A stretch of 64,000 nt of DNA from Phocaeicola faecalis (GCF_021730445.1 NZ_JADNRM010000016.1:23949-87948), one strand, 5' to 3'. Shown: positions 7,200-16,025, counted from the first letter of the stretch. Program-made: numbers and translations. The notes: generated by a model from the sequence alone, not told the origin.

Positions 7200-7219
7200 C
7201 TCGAAAATGAATTTCGAAG
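7200..7219 (-). other. Hairpin in the upxY leader region
   Basis: TCGAAA (7212-7217 read on minus) and TTTCGA pair around a short loop, with wobble extension, about 80 bases before the upxY start. UpxY family members act through the 5' leader, so a leader hairpin could matter, but this is inference. Confidence 0.3.
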
Positions 7220-7263
7220 GCAGTTCTGAATTACCATTAAAGATTACAGCTTTTGAAGCACCA

Positions 7264-7477
7264 CCGCACAAGAGGTAAGAAAAAACTATAACTGATTATT
7301 TATCAATGATATACGAACTACACTTTTGATTAAGCAAGACGACTGCAAACAACTTATTTGATACTTTCGGGCATAAAAACAAAAAAAGTAAGATTTGCTG
7401 TAGTAAACTGAATTTAATACCTTTGCAGCGTTTATAGCAATGATGCTTTAATCTGCGAGGTCATACCTCTTGTGCGG
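7264..7477. promoter_or_regulatory. Invertible promoter (phase switch) flanked by 14-bp inverted repeats
   Basis: Perfect inverted repeats CCGCACAAGAGGTA at 7264-7277 and its complement at 7464-7477 enclose 186 bases. Inside, on the plus strand, a full Bacteroides promoter is present: TTTG at 7394-7397, 20 bases, TACCTTTG at 7418-7425. As drawn it fires rightward into the 3' end of the recombinase gene, away from upxY. Inversion would place it on the minus strand, with a start near 7308 and a leader of about 185 bases to upxY. The arrangement (recombinase next to inverted-repeat-bounded promoter next to upxY) is the known capsule phase switch of Bacteroides, here in the OFF state. Confidence 0.85.
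7394..7425 (+). promoter_or_regulatory. Promoter inside the invertible segment
   Basis: TTTG-N20-TACCTTTG, a complete match to the Bacteroides sigma-ABfr-type promoter. It now points rightward, antisense to the recombinase gene. Confidence 0.75.
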
Positions 7478-8513
7478 AGTAACACACATCCCGGCTTTTT
7501 GTTCTTTTCATTTTTCCGGTTTTATAAACTTTAACAAACTGCTCCGCTAATTGTGCATTGGCAGCGTGCAATCGTTCATCACCTATTCCGCGTATATAAT
7601 ATAAAGACGTTTGGGAGGAAGCATGGCCCAGTGCTTTTGCAATGACAGGGAGTTCCACTCCGGATTGATAAGCGACACTTGCCCAGGTATAGCGCGGCAC
7701 GTAAGAAGTGAGGTCGCTCTTGATGTTTGCCATTTGTCCCAGTTTTTTCAATACTTTATTATAATAGCACAGTTTTCCCTTATATTGCCGGTAAGCTAGC
7801 TTTTCATTCGAACTGGTTATTAACGGAAAGACATAATCAGTGGTGGAAGATTCTGCATAGCGATTGAGAATGGCATGCATACAAGGTTCCAAATGAATAC
7901 GCACCGTATAATTGGTTTTATGACGGTTGTAAGTGAGTATGTTATTTTTTATCTGAGACTTCTTGAGAAAGGCAAGGTCGACAAACGGCATTCCACAAAG
8001 CAGGACACTCATAATAAAAAGATTACGGGCAAGCTCGACAAAAGAGCCCGCTTCCAACTTTAAAGCCTGAAGTTTACGCACTTCGGACACCGTGATAGAA
8101 CGCTTCTCTGTTTTGGGATAACCGGTATACACTCTGGCAAAAGGAAACTTTTGCCGACACAGTTCGCGCTCGACCGCCTTATTGTACAAAGCACGGAGAG
8201 AGCGGAAATAACACGAAACCGTACTCATGCCCACACGTGACTTGAGCCACTTTTCGTAATCCTGCATCAGCGAAGGGGTGATTTCGTGGAAACAAATATC
8301 TTTACGCCCATAAAAACAAAGAAAGGAACGGACGGCTGTACCATAATTCCGCGCCATGCTGTAGCATCCTATCTGATGGGCATGGGCTATTTCCTGTCTG
8401 GCGAACTTCAAAAAAGACACTTGCGGCACATCTATCACTTTAGAAGGAGACGAAATCTTATTTTTACTTTCTTTACACACACGAATGCTGAAACGAACAT
8501 ATATTTTTATCAT
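7461..8513 (-). CDS. Tyrosine recombinase of the phase switch, first catalytic Arg replaced
   Basis: 350 residues with SAM-like core-binding domain (about 35-120) and catalytic domain. Visible active-site residues: Lys199 (NRHKTNY), Arg274 (SYVPRYTWAS), His297 (LGHASS) and the nucleophile Tyr306 (SLYYI). At the place of the first catalytic Arg (family ...RGMPFVDLA) the sequence reads LLCGMPFVDLA: Cys173, codon TGT at 7997-7995, one C-to-T change from CGT. That predicts loss or severe reduction of strand transfer. Family role: inversion of the neighbouring promoter. The last residues (SAQEV) are encoded inside the right inverted repeat, so inversion would change the C-terminus. A promoter-like box lies at 8559-8566. 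Confidence 0.85.
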   Translation of the reverse strand: MIKIYVRFSIRVCKESKNKISSPSKVIDVPQVSFLKFARQEIAHAHQIGCYSMARNYGTAVRSFLCFYGRKDICFHEITPSLMQDYEKWLKSRVGMSTVSCYFRSLRALYNKAVERELCRQKFPFARVYTGYPKTEKRSITVSEVRKLQALKLEAGSFVELARNLFIMSVLLCGMPFVDLAFLKKSQIKNNILTYNRHKTNYTVRIHLEPCMHAILNRYAESSTTDYVFPLITSSNEKLAYRQYKGKLCYYNKVLKKLGQMANIKSDLTSYVPRYTWASVAYQSGVELPVIAKALGHASSQTSLYYIRGIGDERLHAANAQLAEQFVKVYKTGKMKRTKSRDVCYSAQEV

Positions 8514-8558
8514 AACACTACTTTCTGTTTTTTAATAACACGACAATCTATGCAACAT

Positions 8559-8579
8559 CAAAACTATTTTGTACATTTG
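8559..8579. promoter_or_regulatory. Divergent promoter boxes, recombinase / cyclophilin
   Basis: On the minus strand TAGTTTTG (8559-8566) fits the -7 box for the recombinase gene; on the plus strand TACATTTG (8572-8579) fits the -7 box for the cyclophilin gene. The two promoters lie back to back. Confidence 0.45.
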
Positions 8580-8621
8580 TCCACTTTATCATCTGCAAAC
8601 TTATACATATATATTATAAAC

Positions 8622-9467
8622 ATGAAAATAAATAAAGTATTAATGATAGCCGCCTCTTTCGCATTTATAACAGCATGCGGTGCCGGCTCAAAAAAAGAGA
8701 ATCATCAAATGGAAAACGAAAAGCGTACGCAGGTAAAACTGGAAACAACAATGGGAAACATCACTGTGGAACTGTATAACGAAACACCGAAGCATCGCGA
8801 TAACTTTATCAAACTTACCAAAGAAGGTGTGTATGACAGTACTCTCTTCCATCGTGTCATCAAGCAATTCATGGTGCAAGCCGGTGACCCGACCAGCAAA
8901 ACGGCATCTGATACTGCCATGTTGGGCAACGGAGATGTCGGCTATACGGTTCCGGCCGAATTCGTTCCCAAATTCTTCCATCACAAAGGTGCACTGGCAG
9001 CAGCCCGCGAGGGAGACAACGTGAATCCGCAAAAGGCTTCTTCCGGCTGCCAGTTCTATATCGTGACAGGACGCAAATTTACAGAGCCCCAACTGCTCGG
9101 CATGGAGAACAAGATTAATGAACAACGCGAGGAAGCGATTTTCGACAGTCTGGCACAGAAGCACATGAAAGAAATTTATAAAATGCGTAAAGCCGGTGAC
9201 ACGGAAGGACTGTATGCCTTGCAAGATACACTCGAAGCCCAAGCACAGGCAATGGCGGATAAAGAAGAAAAGTTCCATTTCACTCCCCGGCAGATTCAGG
9301 CTTATACCACTGTGGGAGGCGCACCTCATCTGGACGGTTCGTACACCGTATTCGGTGAAGTGGTGGAAGGTATGGAAACGGTAGAGAAGATAGAGATTGC
9401 CAAGACCAACCGTGCCGACCGTCCGTTGGATAATATACGCATCCTGAAAGCGACTGTTGTAGAATAA
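8622..9467 (+). CDS. Cyclophilin-type peptidyl-prolyl isomerase lipoprotein
   Basis: 281 residues. Signal peptide with lipobox (MKINKVLMIAASFAFITACG), then a cyclophilin domain: VKLETTMGNITVELYNETPKHRDNF, the FHRVIKQFMVQAGD motif, ASSGCQFYIVTG, and GGAPHLDGSYTVFGEVVEGM. It has a family-typical insertion of about 75 residues rich in Glu, Lys and Ala (MENKINEQ...MADKEEKFHF), seen in Bacteroidetes members. Function by family: proline isomerisation during folding of exported proteins, anchored in the periplasm. I chose ATG 8622 because it begins the signal peptide. It is followed after 22 bases by the M16 peptidase gene, probably in one operon. Confidence 0.9.
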   Translation: MKINKVLMIAASFAFITACGAGSKKENHQMENEKRTQVKLETTMGNITVELYNETPKHRDNFIKLTKEGVYDSTLFHRVIKQFMVQAGDPTSKTASDTAMLGNGDVGYTVPAEFVPKFFHHKGALAAAREGDNVNPQKASSGCQFYIVTGRKFTEPQLLGMENKINEQREEAIFDSLAQKHMKEIYKMRKAGDTEGLYALQDTLEAQAQAMADKEEKFHFTPRQIQAYTTVGGAPHLDGSYTVFGEVVEGMETVEKIEIAKTNRADRPLDNIRILKATVVE

Positions 9468-9489
9468 ACCGAAGTCACCCGCAAAAAAA

Positions 9490-10749
9490 ATGATAGAAAT
9501 CAACAGACATACCCTGTCAAACGGACTGCGCATTGTCCATTCGGAGGATAACACCACCCAAATGGTGGCACTGAATATCCTCTATGATGTGGGTGCACGC
9601 GATGAAGACCCCGAACATACGGGCTTTGCTCACTTGTTTGAGCATCTGATGTTCGGCGGTTCCATCAATGTGCCCGATTATGACACTCCGGTGCAGAACG
9701 CCGGCGGAGAGAATAATGCATGGACCAACAACGATATCACCAATTACTACATCACTCTTCCGCGCCAAAATGTGGAAACAGGTTTCTGGCTCGAAAGTGA
9801 CCGTATGTTATCGCTGGATTTCAACCCACGCAGTCTGGAGGTGCAGCGTCAAGTGGTGATAGAGGAGTTCAAGCAACGGAATCTGAACCAGCCCTACGGT
9901 GATGCTTCTCATTTGTTGCGTGCATTAGCCTACAAAGTGCACCCTTACCGGTGGCCTACCATCGGAAAAGAAATCAGCCACATCGCCAATGCTACTCCTG
10001 AAGAGGTGCAGGCTTTCTTTTTTCGCTATTACGCTCCCGACAATGCTATCCTGGCGGTGGCGGGACATATCACTTTTGAAGAAACAGTGGCACTGGCCGA
10101 GAAGTGGTTCAGTCCGATTCCCTGCCGCCACGTCGCCCGCCGTTCGCTCCCCATGGAACCGGTGCAGACAGAGGAACGCCGCCTGAGTGTGGAACGGAAT
10201 GTGCCGGTGGATGCCCTGTATATGGCTTTCCACATGTGTGCGCGCAACCATCCCGACTATTATGCATTTGATATGCTGAGCGACTTGCTGAGCAGCGGAC
10301 GCTCCTCACGTTTCGTACAACATTTGGTACAGGAAAAGCAAGTGTTCAACTCCATTGACGCGTATATATCCGGAAGCATCGATGAGGGCCTGTTCCATAT
10401 CGTGGGAAAACCTGCACCGGAAGTGACTCTGGAAGAAGCGGAAAGAGCTGTGTGGGAAGAACTTGCCTTACTGACCGAAGGCTGTATAGACGAGAACGAA
10501 TTGGAAAAAGTAAAGAACCGCTACGAAAGCGAACAGATATTCAACAATCTCAATTACCTGAATGTGGCCACCAATCTGGCTTATTTCGAGTTAATCGGAA
10601 AAGCTGAAGATATAAATACGGAAGTGGAGAAATATCGTTCTGTCACGAAAGAACAAATTAAGGAAGCGGCGAAACGAACATTTTTGCCGGGGAATTGTTC
10701 CGTATTGTATTATAAAGCTGCCGCCAAAGATGCAAGCCGCACGCCGTAA
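9490..10749 (+). CDS. M16-family zinc peptidase (insulinase-like, one-repeat form)
   Basis: 419 residues without a signal peptide. The inverted zinc motif HxxEH is present (GFAHLFEHLMFGGS), and the distal Glu is probably in the VIEEF region, about 75 residues later (EVQRQVVIEEFKQR). A C-terminal M16 domain follows (MAFHMCARNHPDYYAFDMLSDLLSSGRSSRF, with the substrate-binding Arg). Single-repeat members of this size work as dimers or heterodimers with an inactive subunit, and degrade peptides or process leaders. It lies between the cyclophilin and the MATE exporter genes on the same strand. Confidence 0.9.
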   Translation: MIEINRHTLSNGLRIVHSEDNTTQMVALNILYDVGARDEDPEHTGFAHLFEHLMFGGSINVPDYDTPVQNAGGENNAWTNNDITNYYITLPRQNVETGFWLESDRMLSLDFNPRSLEVQRQVVIEEFKQRNLNQPYGDASHLLRALAYKVHPYRWPTIGKEISHIANATPEEVQAFFFRYYAPDNAILAVAGHITFEETVALAEKWFSPIPCRHVARRSLPMEPVQTEERRLSVERNVPVDALYMAFHMCARNHPDYYAFDMLSDLLSSGRSSRFVQHLVQEKQVFNSIDAYISGSIDEGLFHIVGKPAPEVTLEEAERAVWEELALLTEGCIDENELEKVKNRYESEQIFNNLNYLNVATNLAYFELIGKAEDINTEVEKYRSVTKEQIKEAAKRTFLPGNCSVLYYKAAAKDASRTP

Positions 10750-10773
10750 GAGAACGGAAAAAATATATAACCT

Positions 10774-12120
10774 ATGAACCGTACATACATTCAACATTAC
10801 AAATCTCTATTTACACTCGGAATTCCCATTGTCATCGGACAAGTGGGTGTCATTATCCTTGGTTTTGCCGATACGCTCATGATAGGACATCACAGCACCA
10901 ACGAATTGGCTGCCGCCAGTTTCGTCAACAATATGTTCACACTGGCCATCATCTTTGCTACCGGCTTTTCGTATGGCCTGACTCCCATTGTCGGCAGTCT
11001 GTTCGGACGCGGTGAGACACCGGTAGTGGGACGAATGCTCAAGAACAGTATCTTTGCCAACGTCCTGCTGGCAGTACTGCTCACCTTTATCATGTGGGTG
11101 CTCTATCTGAATATCCATCAGTTGGGACAACCCGAAGAGTTGCTTCCGCTGATGAAACCTTACTTTATCGTGCTGCTCATATCATTACTGTTTGTCCTTC
11201 TGTTTAATGCATTCAAGCAATTTGCCGACGGCATCACCGATACCCGCGTATCAATGTGGCTGTTGCTGGGCGGTAATGTCATGAATATCATAGGCAATTA
11301 CATCCTTATCTACGGAAAGTTAGGCATGCCTGAATTGGGACTGCTCGGTGCCGGTATCTCTACCCTCGCCTCCCGAATCATGATGGTGGTGGCGTTTGCC
11401 TTCATCTTTTTCTGTACAAAACGATATCATATATATAAAGAAGGATTTGTGCACAGCAAAGTGAACCGCGCCGATTTTGTTTATCTGAACAAGCTAGGCT
11501 GGCCTATCGCCCTGCAGATGGGTATGGAAACCGCATCCTTCAGCCTGAGCGCCATCATGGTGGGCTGGATAGGAACGACAGCACTTGCCGCACATCAGAT
11601 TATGCTTGCCATTTCGCAAGTATGCTTTATGATGTATTATGGAATGGGGGCGGCTGTGGCTGTGCGTGTCAGCAATTTCAACGGACAAAATGACTGGGTG
11701 AATGTACGCCGCACCGCATACTCGGGCTTCCACATCATGCTGGGCATTGCCCTGATAGGTGCGCTGCCCATTTTCCTGCTACGGCATCAACTGGGAGGCT
11801 GGTTCAGCGACAGCCAGGCGGTAAGCGTGATGGTGGCACAATTAATCATACCGTTCATTGTCTACCAATTCGGTGACGGACTCCAAATCAACTTTGCCAA
11901 TGCACTGCGAGGCATTGCAGATGTAAAGCCTATGATGTATATCGCCTTCATCGCCTATTTCCTTATCTCCCTGCCGGCCGGATATTTCTTCGGCTTCGTA
12001 ATGGACTGGGGAATCATAGGCATCTGGATGGCTTTTCCGTTTGGCCTTACCACCGCCGGCGTCATGTATTATTTACGTTTCCGTAGTTTTTGCCTATGCC
12101 ACGCCTCTCGACACAACTGA
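10774..12120 (+). CDS. MATE-family multidrug/cation exporter
   Basis: 448 residues with about 12 hydrophobic segments in two related bundles. Typical MATE features include GIPIVIGQVGVIILGFADTLMIG at the N-terminus, the paired segment in the second half (GWPIALQMGMETASFSLSAIMVGWIGTTALAAHQI), and conserved Pro and Asn residues. Known MATE proteins export cationic drugs or metabolites by H+ or Na+ antiport in the inner membrane; the substrate here is unknown. The gene follows the M16 peptidase by 24 bases and overlaps the histidine-kinase start, so the three probably share a transcript. Confidence 0.92.
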   Translation: MNRTYIQHYKSLFTLGIPIVIGQVGVIILGFADTLMIGHHSTNELAAASFVNNMFTLAIIFATGFSYGLTPIVGSLFGRGETPVVGRMLKNSIFANVLLAVLLTFIMWVLYLNIHQLGQPEELLPLMKPYFIVLLISLLFVLLFNAFKQFADGITDTRVSMWLLLGGNVMNIIGNYILIYGKLGMPELGLLGAGISTLASRIMMVVAFAFIFFCTKRYHIYKEGFVHSKVNRADFVYLNKLGWPIALQMGMETASFSLSAIMVGWIGTTALAAHQIMLAISQVCFMMYYGMGAAVAVRVSNFNGQNDWVNVRRTAYSGFHIMLGIALIGALPIFLLRHQLGGWFSDSQAVSVMVAQLIIPFIVYQFGDGLQINFANALRGIADVKPMMYIAFIAYFLISLPAGYFFGFVMDWGIIGIWMAFPFGLTTAGVMYYLRFRSFCLCHASRHN

Positions 12121-14576
12121 AAGTAGCTTCAGGCTACATCCTGCTCACGTTTCTGTTATTTGCTTCCATTCAGTACATCAACCATGAAATGAAAGCATTG
12201 ACCGAAACGGACGACAACGAGACCATATTGAACTTACGCCGGAGGGTAACCAACGAGATTGTCGGCCAGCTCTATCAAGCCGAGATTATCGGACAATCTC
12301 TGAGCGCCGGCCAACTAGGACAATACTCCCGCTACAAAACCTCCATGCAAAAGGCGAATGCCGCAGTCGATTCATTGCGCAGCTTACTGACGGACAGCAT
12401 ACAGACCCTCCGACTGGATACGGTCGAGATGTTTCTGATGGAGAAGGAACGCAATATGCGTAATCTTCTCCGCGCCATTCAGGAAGGAGGCACCGACAAG
12501 ATTTACCGACAGCACATCGAAGAGCTGATAGCCGAGCAGGATTCGTTACTCAGCCTGCCCCATGTAAGGCGGAAAGTCGTGACACATACCAATTCCTACA
12601 CCATCCATAAGAAGCCGAAAGGATTTTTCAAAAGACTGGGAGAAGTGTTCTCGCCCGGAAAAGGGGACTCCACCCAAGTCAACAATGTGATTCAAGAAGA
12701 ATTTACAGACACACTGACCGAATCATACAGCCCGGCCGATACCGTCGTCACACTGCTGAAAGACGTGCAGAGCCGTGTGACCGACACCCAACAACAGCAA
12801 TTGAAGAGGCTCAACCAACGAACACAGTCCCTGCGCCTCAGCGGTTTAAAACTGAGCCAGAAAGTGAACCAGCTGTTAAGCACCATCGAGGATGAAGGGC
12901 TGGAGATGGCCCGACACAAACAGATGCAGGAGGAAGAAATCCGGAGAAGTTCGGCACGCACCGTAGAGGCCATAGCCATCGTAGCCGTGCTGCTGGCAAG
13001 CATATTCCTGATTTTTATCTGGCGAGACATTACACGCAGCAATCATTACCGCCGGGAGTTGGAGAAGGCCAAACGCCGTGCCGAAGACTTGCTGGTGGCA
13101 CGCGAAAAGTTAATGCTGACCATTACACACGACATCAAAGCGCCGGTGGGCTCCATTATAGGCTATACCGACCTGTTGGAGCGAATCACGACAGAAGAAC
13201 GGCAGCGTTTTTATCTCAACAATATGCAAAGCTCCGCCAAACATTTGCTGAGTCTGGTGAACTCTTTATTGGACTTTCACCGTCTGGATGCCCACAAAAT
13301 GGATGTGAACAGGGTAACATTCAACCCTCATCAATTATTTGATACCATTTATGTAAGCTTCAAACCGATGGCAAATGCCAAACATCTGTTATTGGAGTAC
13401 GACTGTGGAGAACCCCTGAACCGTTTATATATAGGCGACCCGTTCCGCACCAGGCAGATAGTGGAGAACCTGCTCTCCAATGCATTGAAATTTACACAAA
13501 AGGGAAGCATCACGCTCCGTGCGGCACTGGAAAACGGACAACTGCACTTCAGCATCAGTGATACCGGTTGCGGAATCAGCGAAGAAGAACAAAAACGAAT
13601 CTTCCAAGAGTTTACCCGCCTGCGTAACGCACAAGGACAAGAAGGTTTCGGCCTGGGACTGGCCATTACGAGAAAACTTGTGTTGCTACTCGAAGGAGAC
13701 ATCAGGATAGAAAGCGAAGCGGGAAAAGGCAGCACATTCCATGTCTACCTCCCTCTGCCCCAAGCCCCCAATGCCGACAAAAAGAATAACAGGGAGGAAG
13801 GAATAAAGAACTTTATCCTTATTGATGATGACCGCATCCAACTGCAATTGACTGCTGCCATGCTTAAACGTCCCACCATCCATATCACCTGTTGCGAACA
13901 ACCCGAAGAGCTTTTCCGGCAATTGGAAGAAAACAAATTCGACGCCCTTCTGACCGACATACAAATGCCTGCCATGAACGGCTTCGACCTGCTGGATGCC
14001 ATCCGTGCACTTCCGGCTGACCGGGCAAAAAACATTCCCGTTATTGCCATTACCGCACGCAGTGACATGGATGCCGAATATTTCCGTTCGAAGGGCTTTG
14101 CCGGATGCCTGCACAAGCCCTTTAACACACACGAAATTTTCGAGGCCCTTTCGCAAGCCATCCGACAGGATTTGACGGACCTGGAAGAGACCGGCAACGA
14201 AGGATTGCAACCACCGACGAATGACAGCCCTCACACCGTCCCGGCATCGTTGGACTTCTCAGCCCTTACCGCGTTCTCGGAAGATGACCCCGCCGCAGCG
14301 AAAGAGATTATCCGCACCTTCGTGTCTGAAACAAAAAAAAACCGAAGCTGCATGGCTGCCGCCCTCGAAAAAGAGGAGACAGAAGGAATTACCGCGATGG
14401 CACACAAGCTTTTACCTTTATTTACCATGCTGGGAGCCAACACTTCCATTGCACCCCTCACCTGGCTGGAACAAAGGCGGGGAACCACTGTAATGACCTC
14501 CGAAATACGCGAGAAAACCCTATTCATCCTTGATGAAATAGACGAAATAATCCGCCAAGCCGAAGAACAGATTTAA
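12090..14576 (+). CDS. Hybrid sensor histidine kinase with REC and Hpt domains
   Basis: 828 residues. An N-terminal transmembrane helix (KVASGYILLTFLLFASIQYI), a helical periplasmic sensor of about 260 residues, a second helix (VEAIAIVAVLLASIFLIFIW), then HisKA with the phospho-acceptor His347 (ITHDIKAPVGSI), the ATPase with N-, G1- and G2-type boxes (NLLSNALKFT, DTGCG, GFGLGLAI), a receiver with Asp623 (LLTDIQMPAMNG), and a C-terminal Hpt with His772 (MAHKLLPLF). This implies a phosphorelay ending on a separate regulator, most likely the sigma-54 regulator at 16047. The start overlaps the MATE gene by 31 bases; an ATG at 12096 is an equal alternative. The 3' end abuts an inserted opposite-strand gene. 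Confidence 0.9.
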   Translation: MPMPRLSTQLKVASGYILLTFLLFASIQYINHEMKALTETDDNETILNLRRRVTNEIVGQLYQAEIIGQSLSAGQLGQYSRYKTSMQKANAAVDSLRSLLTDSIQTLRLDTVEMFLMEKERNMRNLLRAIQEGGTDKIYRQHIEELIAEQDSLLSLPHVRRKVVTHTNSYTIHKKPKGFFKRLGEVFSPGKGDSTQVNNVIQEEFTDTLTESYSPADTVVTLLKDVQSRVTDTQQQQLKRLNQRTQSLRLSGLKLSQKVNQLLSTIEDEGLEMARHKQMQEEEIRRSSARTVEAIAIVAVLLASIFLIFIWRDITRSNHYRRELEKAKRRAEDLLVAREKLMLTITHDIKAPVGSIIGYTDLLERITTEERQRFYLNNMQSSAKHLLSLVNSLLDFHRLDAHKMDVNRVTFNPHQLFDTIYVSFKPMANAKHLLLEYDCGEPLNRLYIGDPFRTRQIVENLLSNALKFTQKGSITLRAALENGQLHFSISDTGCGISEEEQKRIFQEFTRLRNAQGQEGFGLGLAITRKLVLLLEGDIRIESEAGKGSTFHVYLPLPQAPNADKKNNREEGIKNFILIDDDRIQLQLTAAMLKRPTIHITCCEQPEELFRQLEENKFDALLTDIQMPAMNGFDLLDAIRALPADRAKNIPVIAITARSDMDAEYFRSKGFAGCLHKPFNTHEIFEALSQAIRQDLTDLEETGNEGLQPPTNDSPHTVPASLDFSALTAFSEDDPAAAKEIIRTFVSETKKNRSCMAAALEKEETEGITAMAHKLLPLFTMLGANTSIAPLTWLEQRRGTTVMTSEIREKTLFILDEIDEIIRQAEEQI

Positions 14577-14596
14577 GAGGGTGTCAAAACTAAATG

Positions 14597-15724
14597 TTAC
14601 CGATTACACTCCTCCAGCTGATTTTCAATATCTTCTATTTGCGGCAATGCGGAAGCCACATCTTCAAACAGCTTTTCAGTTTCGTATTGTGCGATGCCCA
14701 ATGGTTGCGTGATACCACGCAGGGCAAAACGTGCTTTGGTGTCGCTCTTTGAACGGCACAGAAGCAAACCGATAGTAGGTTTGTCCTCGGGGGCTTTCAC
14801 ATATTCATCCACCGCCGAAATATAAAAGTTCAGTTTGCTGACAAACTCAGGTACAAATTCCACGGCTTTCAGTTCCACCACCACATAACAGTGCAGTTGT
14901 AAGTGATACATCAAAATATCGATATAGTAGTCATCACCGTCCACCTCCAAATGATATTGCCGACCAATGAACGCAAAGCCTTTACCCATTTCCAAGAGGA
15001 AATCGGTGATACGCCGGGCAAGATTCTTTTCGATGTCAAGTTCACGCTGCAAAGCCACCGTACCCAAGAAACTGAAATTATATGGGTCTTTGAACGCATA
15101 TTGTGCCAAATCCGATTGGTAAGCAGGCAAGGTATGCTGAAAATTGGTAATCGCATTACCTTTGGCTTTGATGTAACCGCTTGCCACCTGCGAAAGCATC
15201 ACGTCACGACTCCAACCGTTGGCTGCGGTTTCTATGATATAAAACGCACGTTCCGCCTCTGTCGGAACTTTAGAAATGAGCGACATATGGTGATACCACG
15301 ATATTTGTGCAAGCGGCACTTGCACAACTCCGTTCTCATCGCAAGGCAATTCGGCAAGTGCGGCTTTCCGAATTGGCAACTGTTCTAATTGTGCAAGCGG
15401 CACTTGCACAATTGGGAAATCGGGATAACTCAACGCAAATTTTCTCATATACTTCAAATTACGCTCGGAGTAGCCTCTATCATCAGGAAACCTCTCCGTG
15501 AGGTCTTTTGATAATTGCGTAATGACTTTCGTACCCCAACCTTGCTCCTTTTGCTTGGTTAAAATGTCGTTGCCGATTTCCCAATAAAGAGTAAGTAATT
15601 CTGTATTGACGCTAAGGATAGCCTTCAACTTGGATTGCTCTATCAATGAAATTATTTTTCTTCTCCAATTTATATAATTTTCAGAGAGAAAGTCTTGCCA
15701 TTCAGCCTTTGGTGGTACTATCAT
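14597..15724 (-). CDS. DUF1016 (YhcG-type) predicted PD-(D/E)XK nuclease
   Basis: 375 residues. The N-terminal DUF1016 helical domain has LTLYWEIGNDILTKQKEQGWGTKVITQLSKDL and FPDDRGYSERNLKYMRKFA. The C-terminal nuclease-like domain has VDGDDYYIDILMYHLQLHCYVVVELKAVEFVPE, where the spaced D...VELK gives the PD-(D/E)XK pattern, and EDKPTIGLLLCRSKSD. Role uncertain: restriction or DNA repair is suggested for the family. An odd feature is an in-frame 28-residue step between two identical 23-bp palindromic DNA segments, both encoding VQVPLAQ (15305-15327 and 15389-15411). The gene sits in opposite orientation between a histidine kinase and its likely regulator, next to an integrase remnant, so it is probably an acquired insert. 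Confidence 0.88.
   Translation of the reverse strand: MIVPPKAEWQDFLSENYINWRRKIISLIEQSKLKAILSVNTELLTLYWEIGNDILTKQKEQGWGTKVITQLSKDLTERFPDDRGYSERNLKYMRKFALSYPDFPIVQVPLAQLEQLPIRKAALAELPCDENGVVQVPLAQISWYHHMSLISKVPTEAERAFYIIETAANGWSRDVMLSQVASGYIKAKGNAITNFQHTLPAYQSDLAQYAFKDPYNFSFLGTVALQRELDIEKNLARRITDFLLEMGKGFAFIGRQYHLEVDGDDYYIDILMYHLQLHCYVVVELKAVEFVPEFVSKLNFYISAVDEYVKAPEDKPTIGLLLCRSKSDTKARFALRGITQPLGIAQYETEKLFEDVASALPQIEDIENQLEECNR
15305..15411. repeat. Two identical palindromic segments in the DUF1016 gene
   Basis: A 23-bp sequence with arms TTGTGCAAG / CTTGCACAA occurs at 15305-15327 and again at 15389-15411, 84 bp apart, exactly 28 codons. Each encodes VQVPLAQ on the minus strand. Confidence 0.85.
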
Positions 15725-15755
15725 ATCGTTACCTATTTTAATTGCGTTTAGACTA

Positions 15756-15763
15756 CAAAGATA
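15756..15763 (-). promoter_or_regulatory. -7 box for DUF1016 gene
   Basis: Reads TATCTTTG on the minus strand, 32 bases before the DUF1016 start; an exact -7 consensus. Confidence 0.55.
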
Positions 15764-15790
15764 CGGAAAATTAACTGGCTTTCAATCCCT

Positions 15791-15925
15791 TCAAGTCAAG
15801 TATTTACAGTGTACCAATTTTACATTGGTCTGATTGACCACAACATAGTGTAAGGTAGTGTCAATCTTGACATGACCAAGTAGCCGTTGCACTTGCGACA
15901 AGAAACCCCTCACGGCTCCTTGCAC
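15791..15925 (-). pseudogene. C-terminal remnant of a phage-type tyrosine integrase
   Basis: One minus-strand frame reads FLSQVQRLLGHVKIDTTLHYVVVNQTNV..KYLT and a stop at 15791. 'LGH-x-x-IDTTLHY' is the last catalytic block (His ... Tyr) of XerC/D-type integrases. Nothing upstream in this frame continues the protein. It marks an old integration event and probably explains how the DUF1016 gene came to separate the two-component pair. Confidence 0.7.
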
Positions 15926-16025
15926 CGGTCAAAGCCCATGATAAACGATTGAATCAGTTCCTTCAAGGCAATCATCTGTATCTCAAATCATCTTCCACGT
16001 TCTTCCATATATCAAGAATTTGTAG

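Noticed and set aside
8286..8621. Longer N-terminal extension of the cyclophilin frame.
   Set aside because: It overlaps the recombinase gene; the lipoprotein signal begins at 8622 and the promoter box at 8572 is downstream of the extension.
15305..15411. Palindromic repeats considered as a CRISPR or terminator.
   Set aside because: Only two copies, both in frame within a gene and without unique spacers of CRISPR type. I saw no CRISPR array anywhere in the window.
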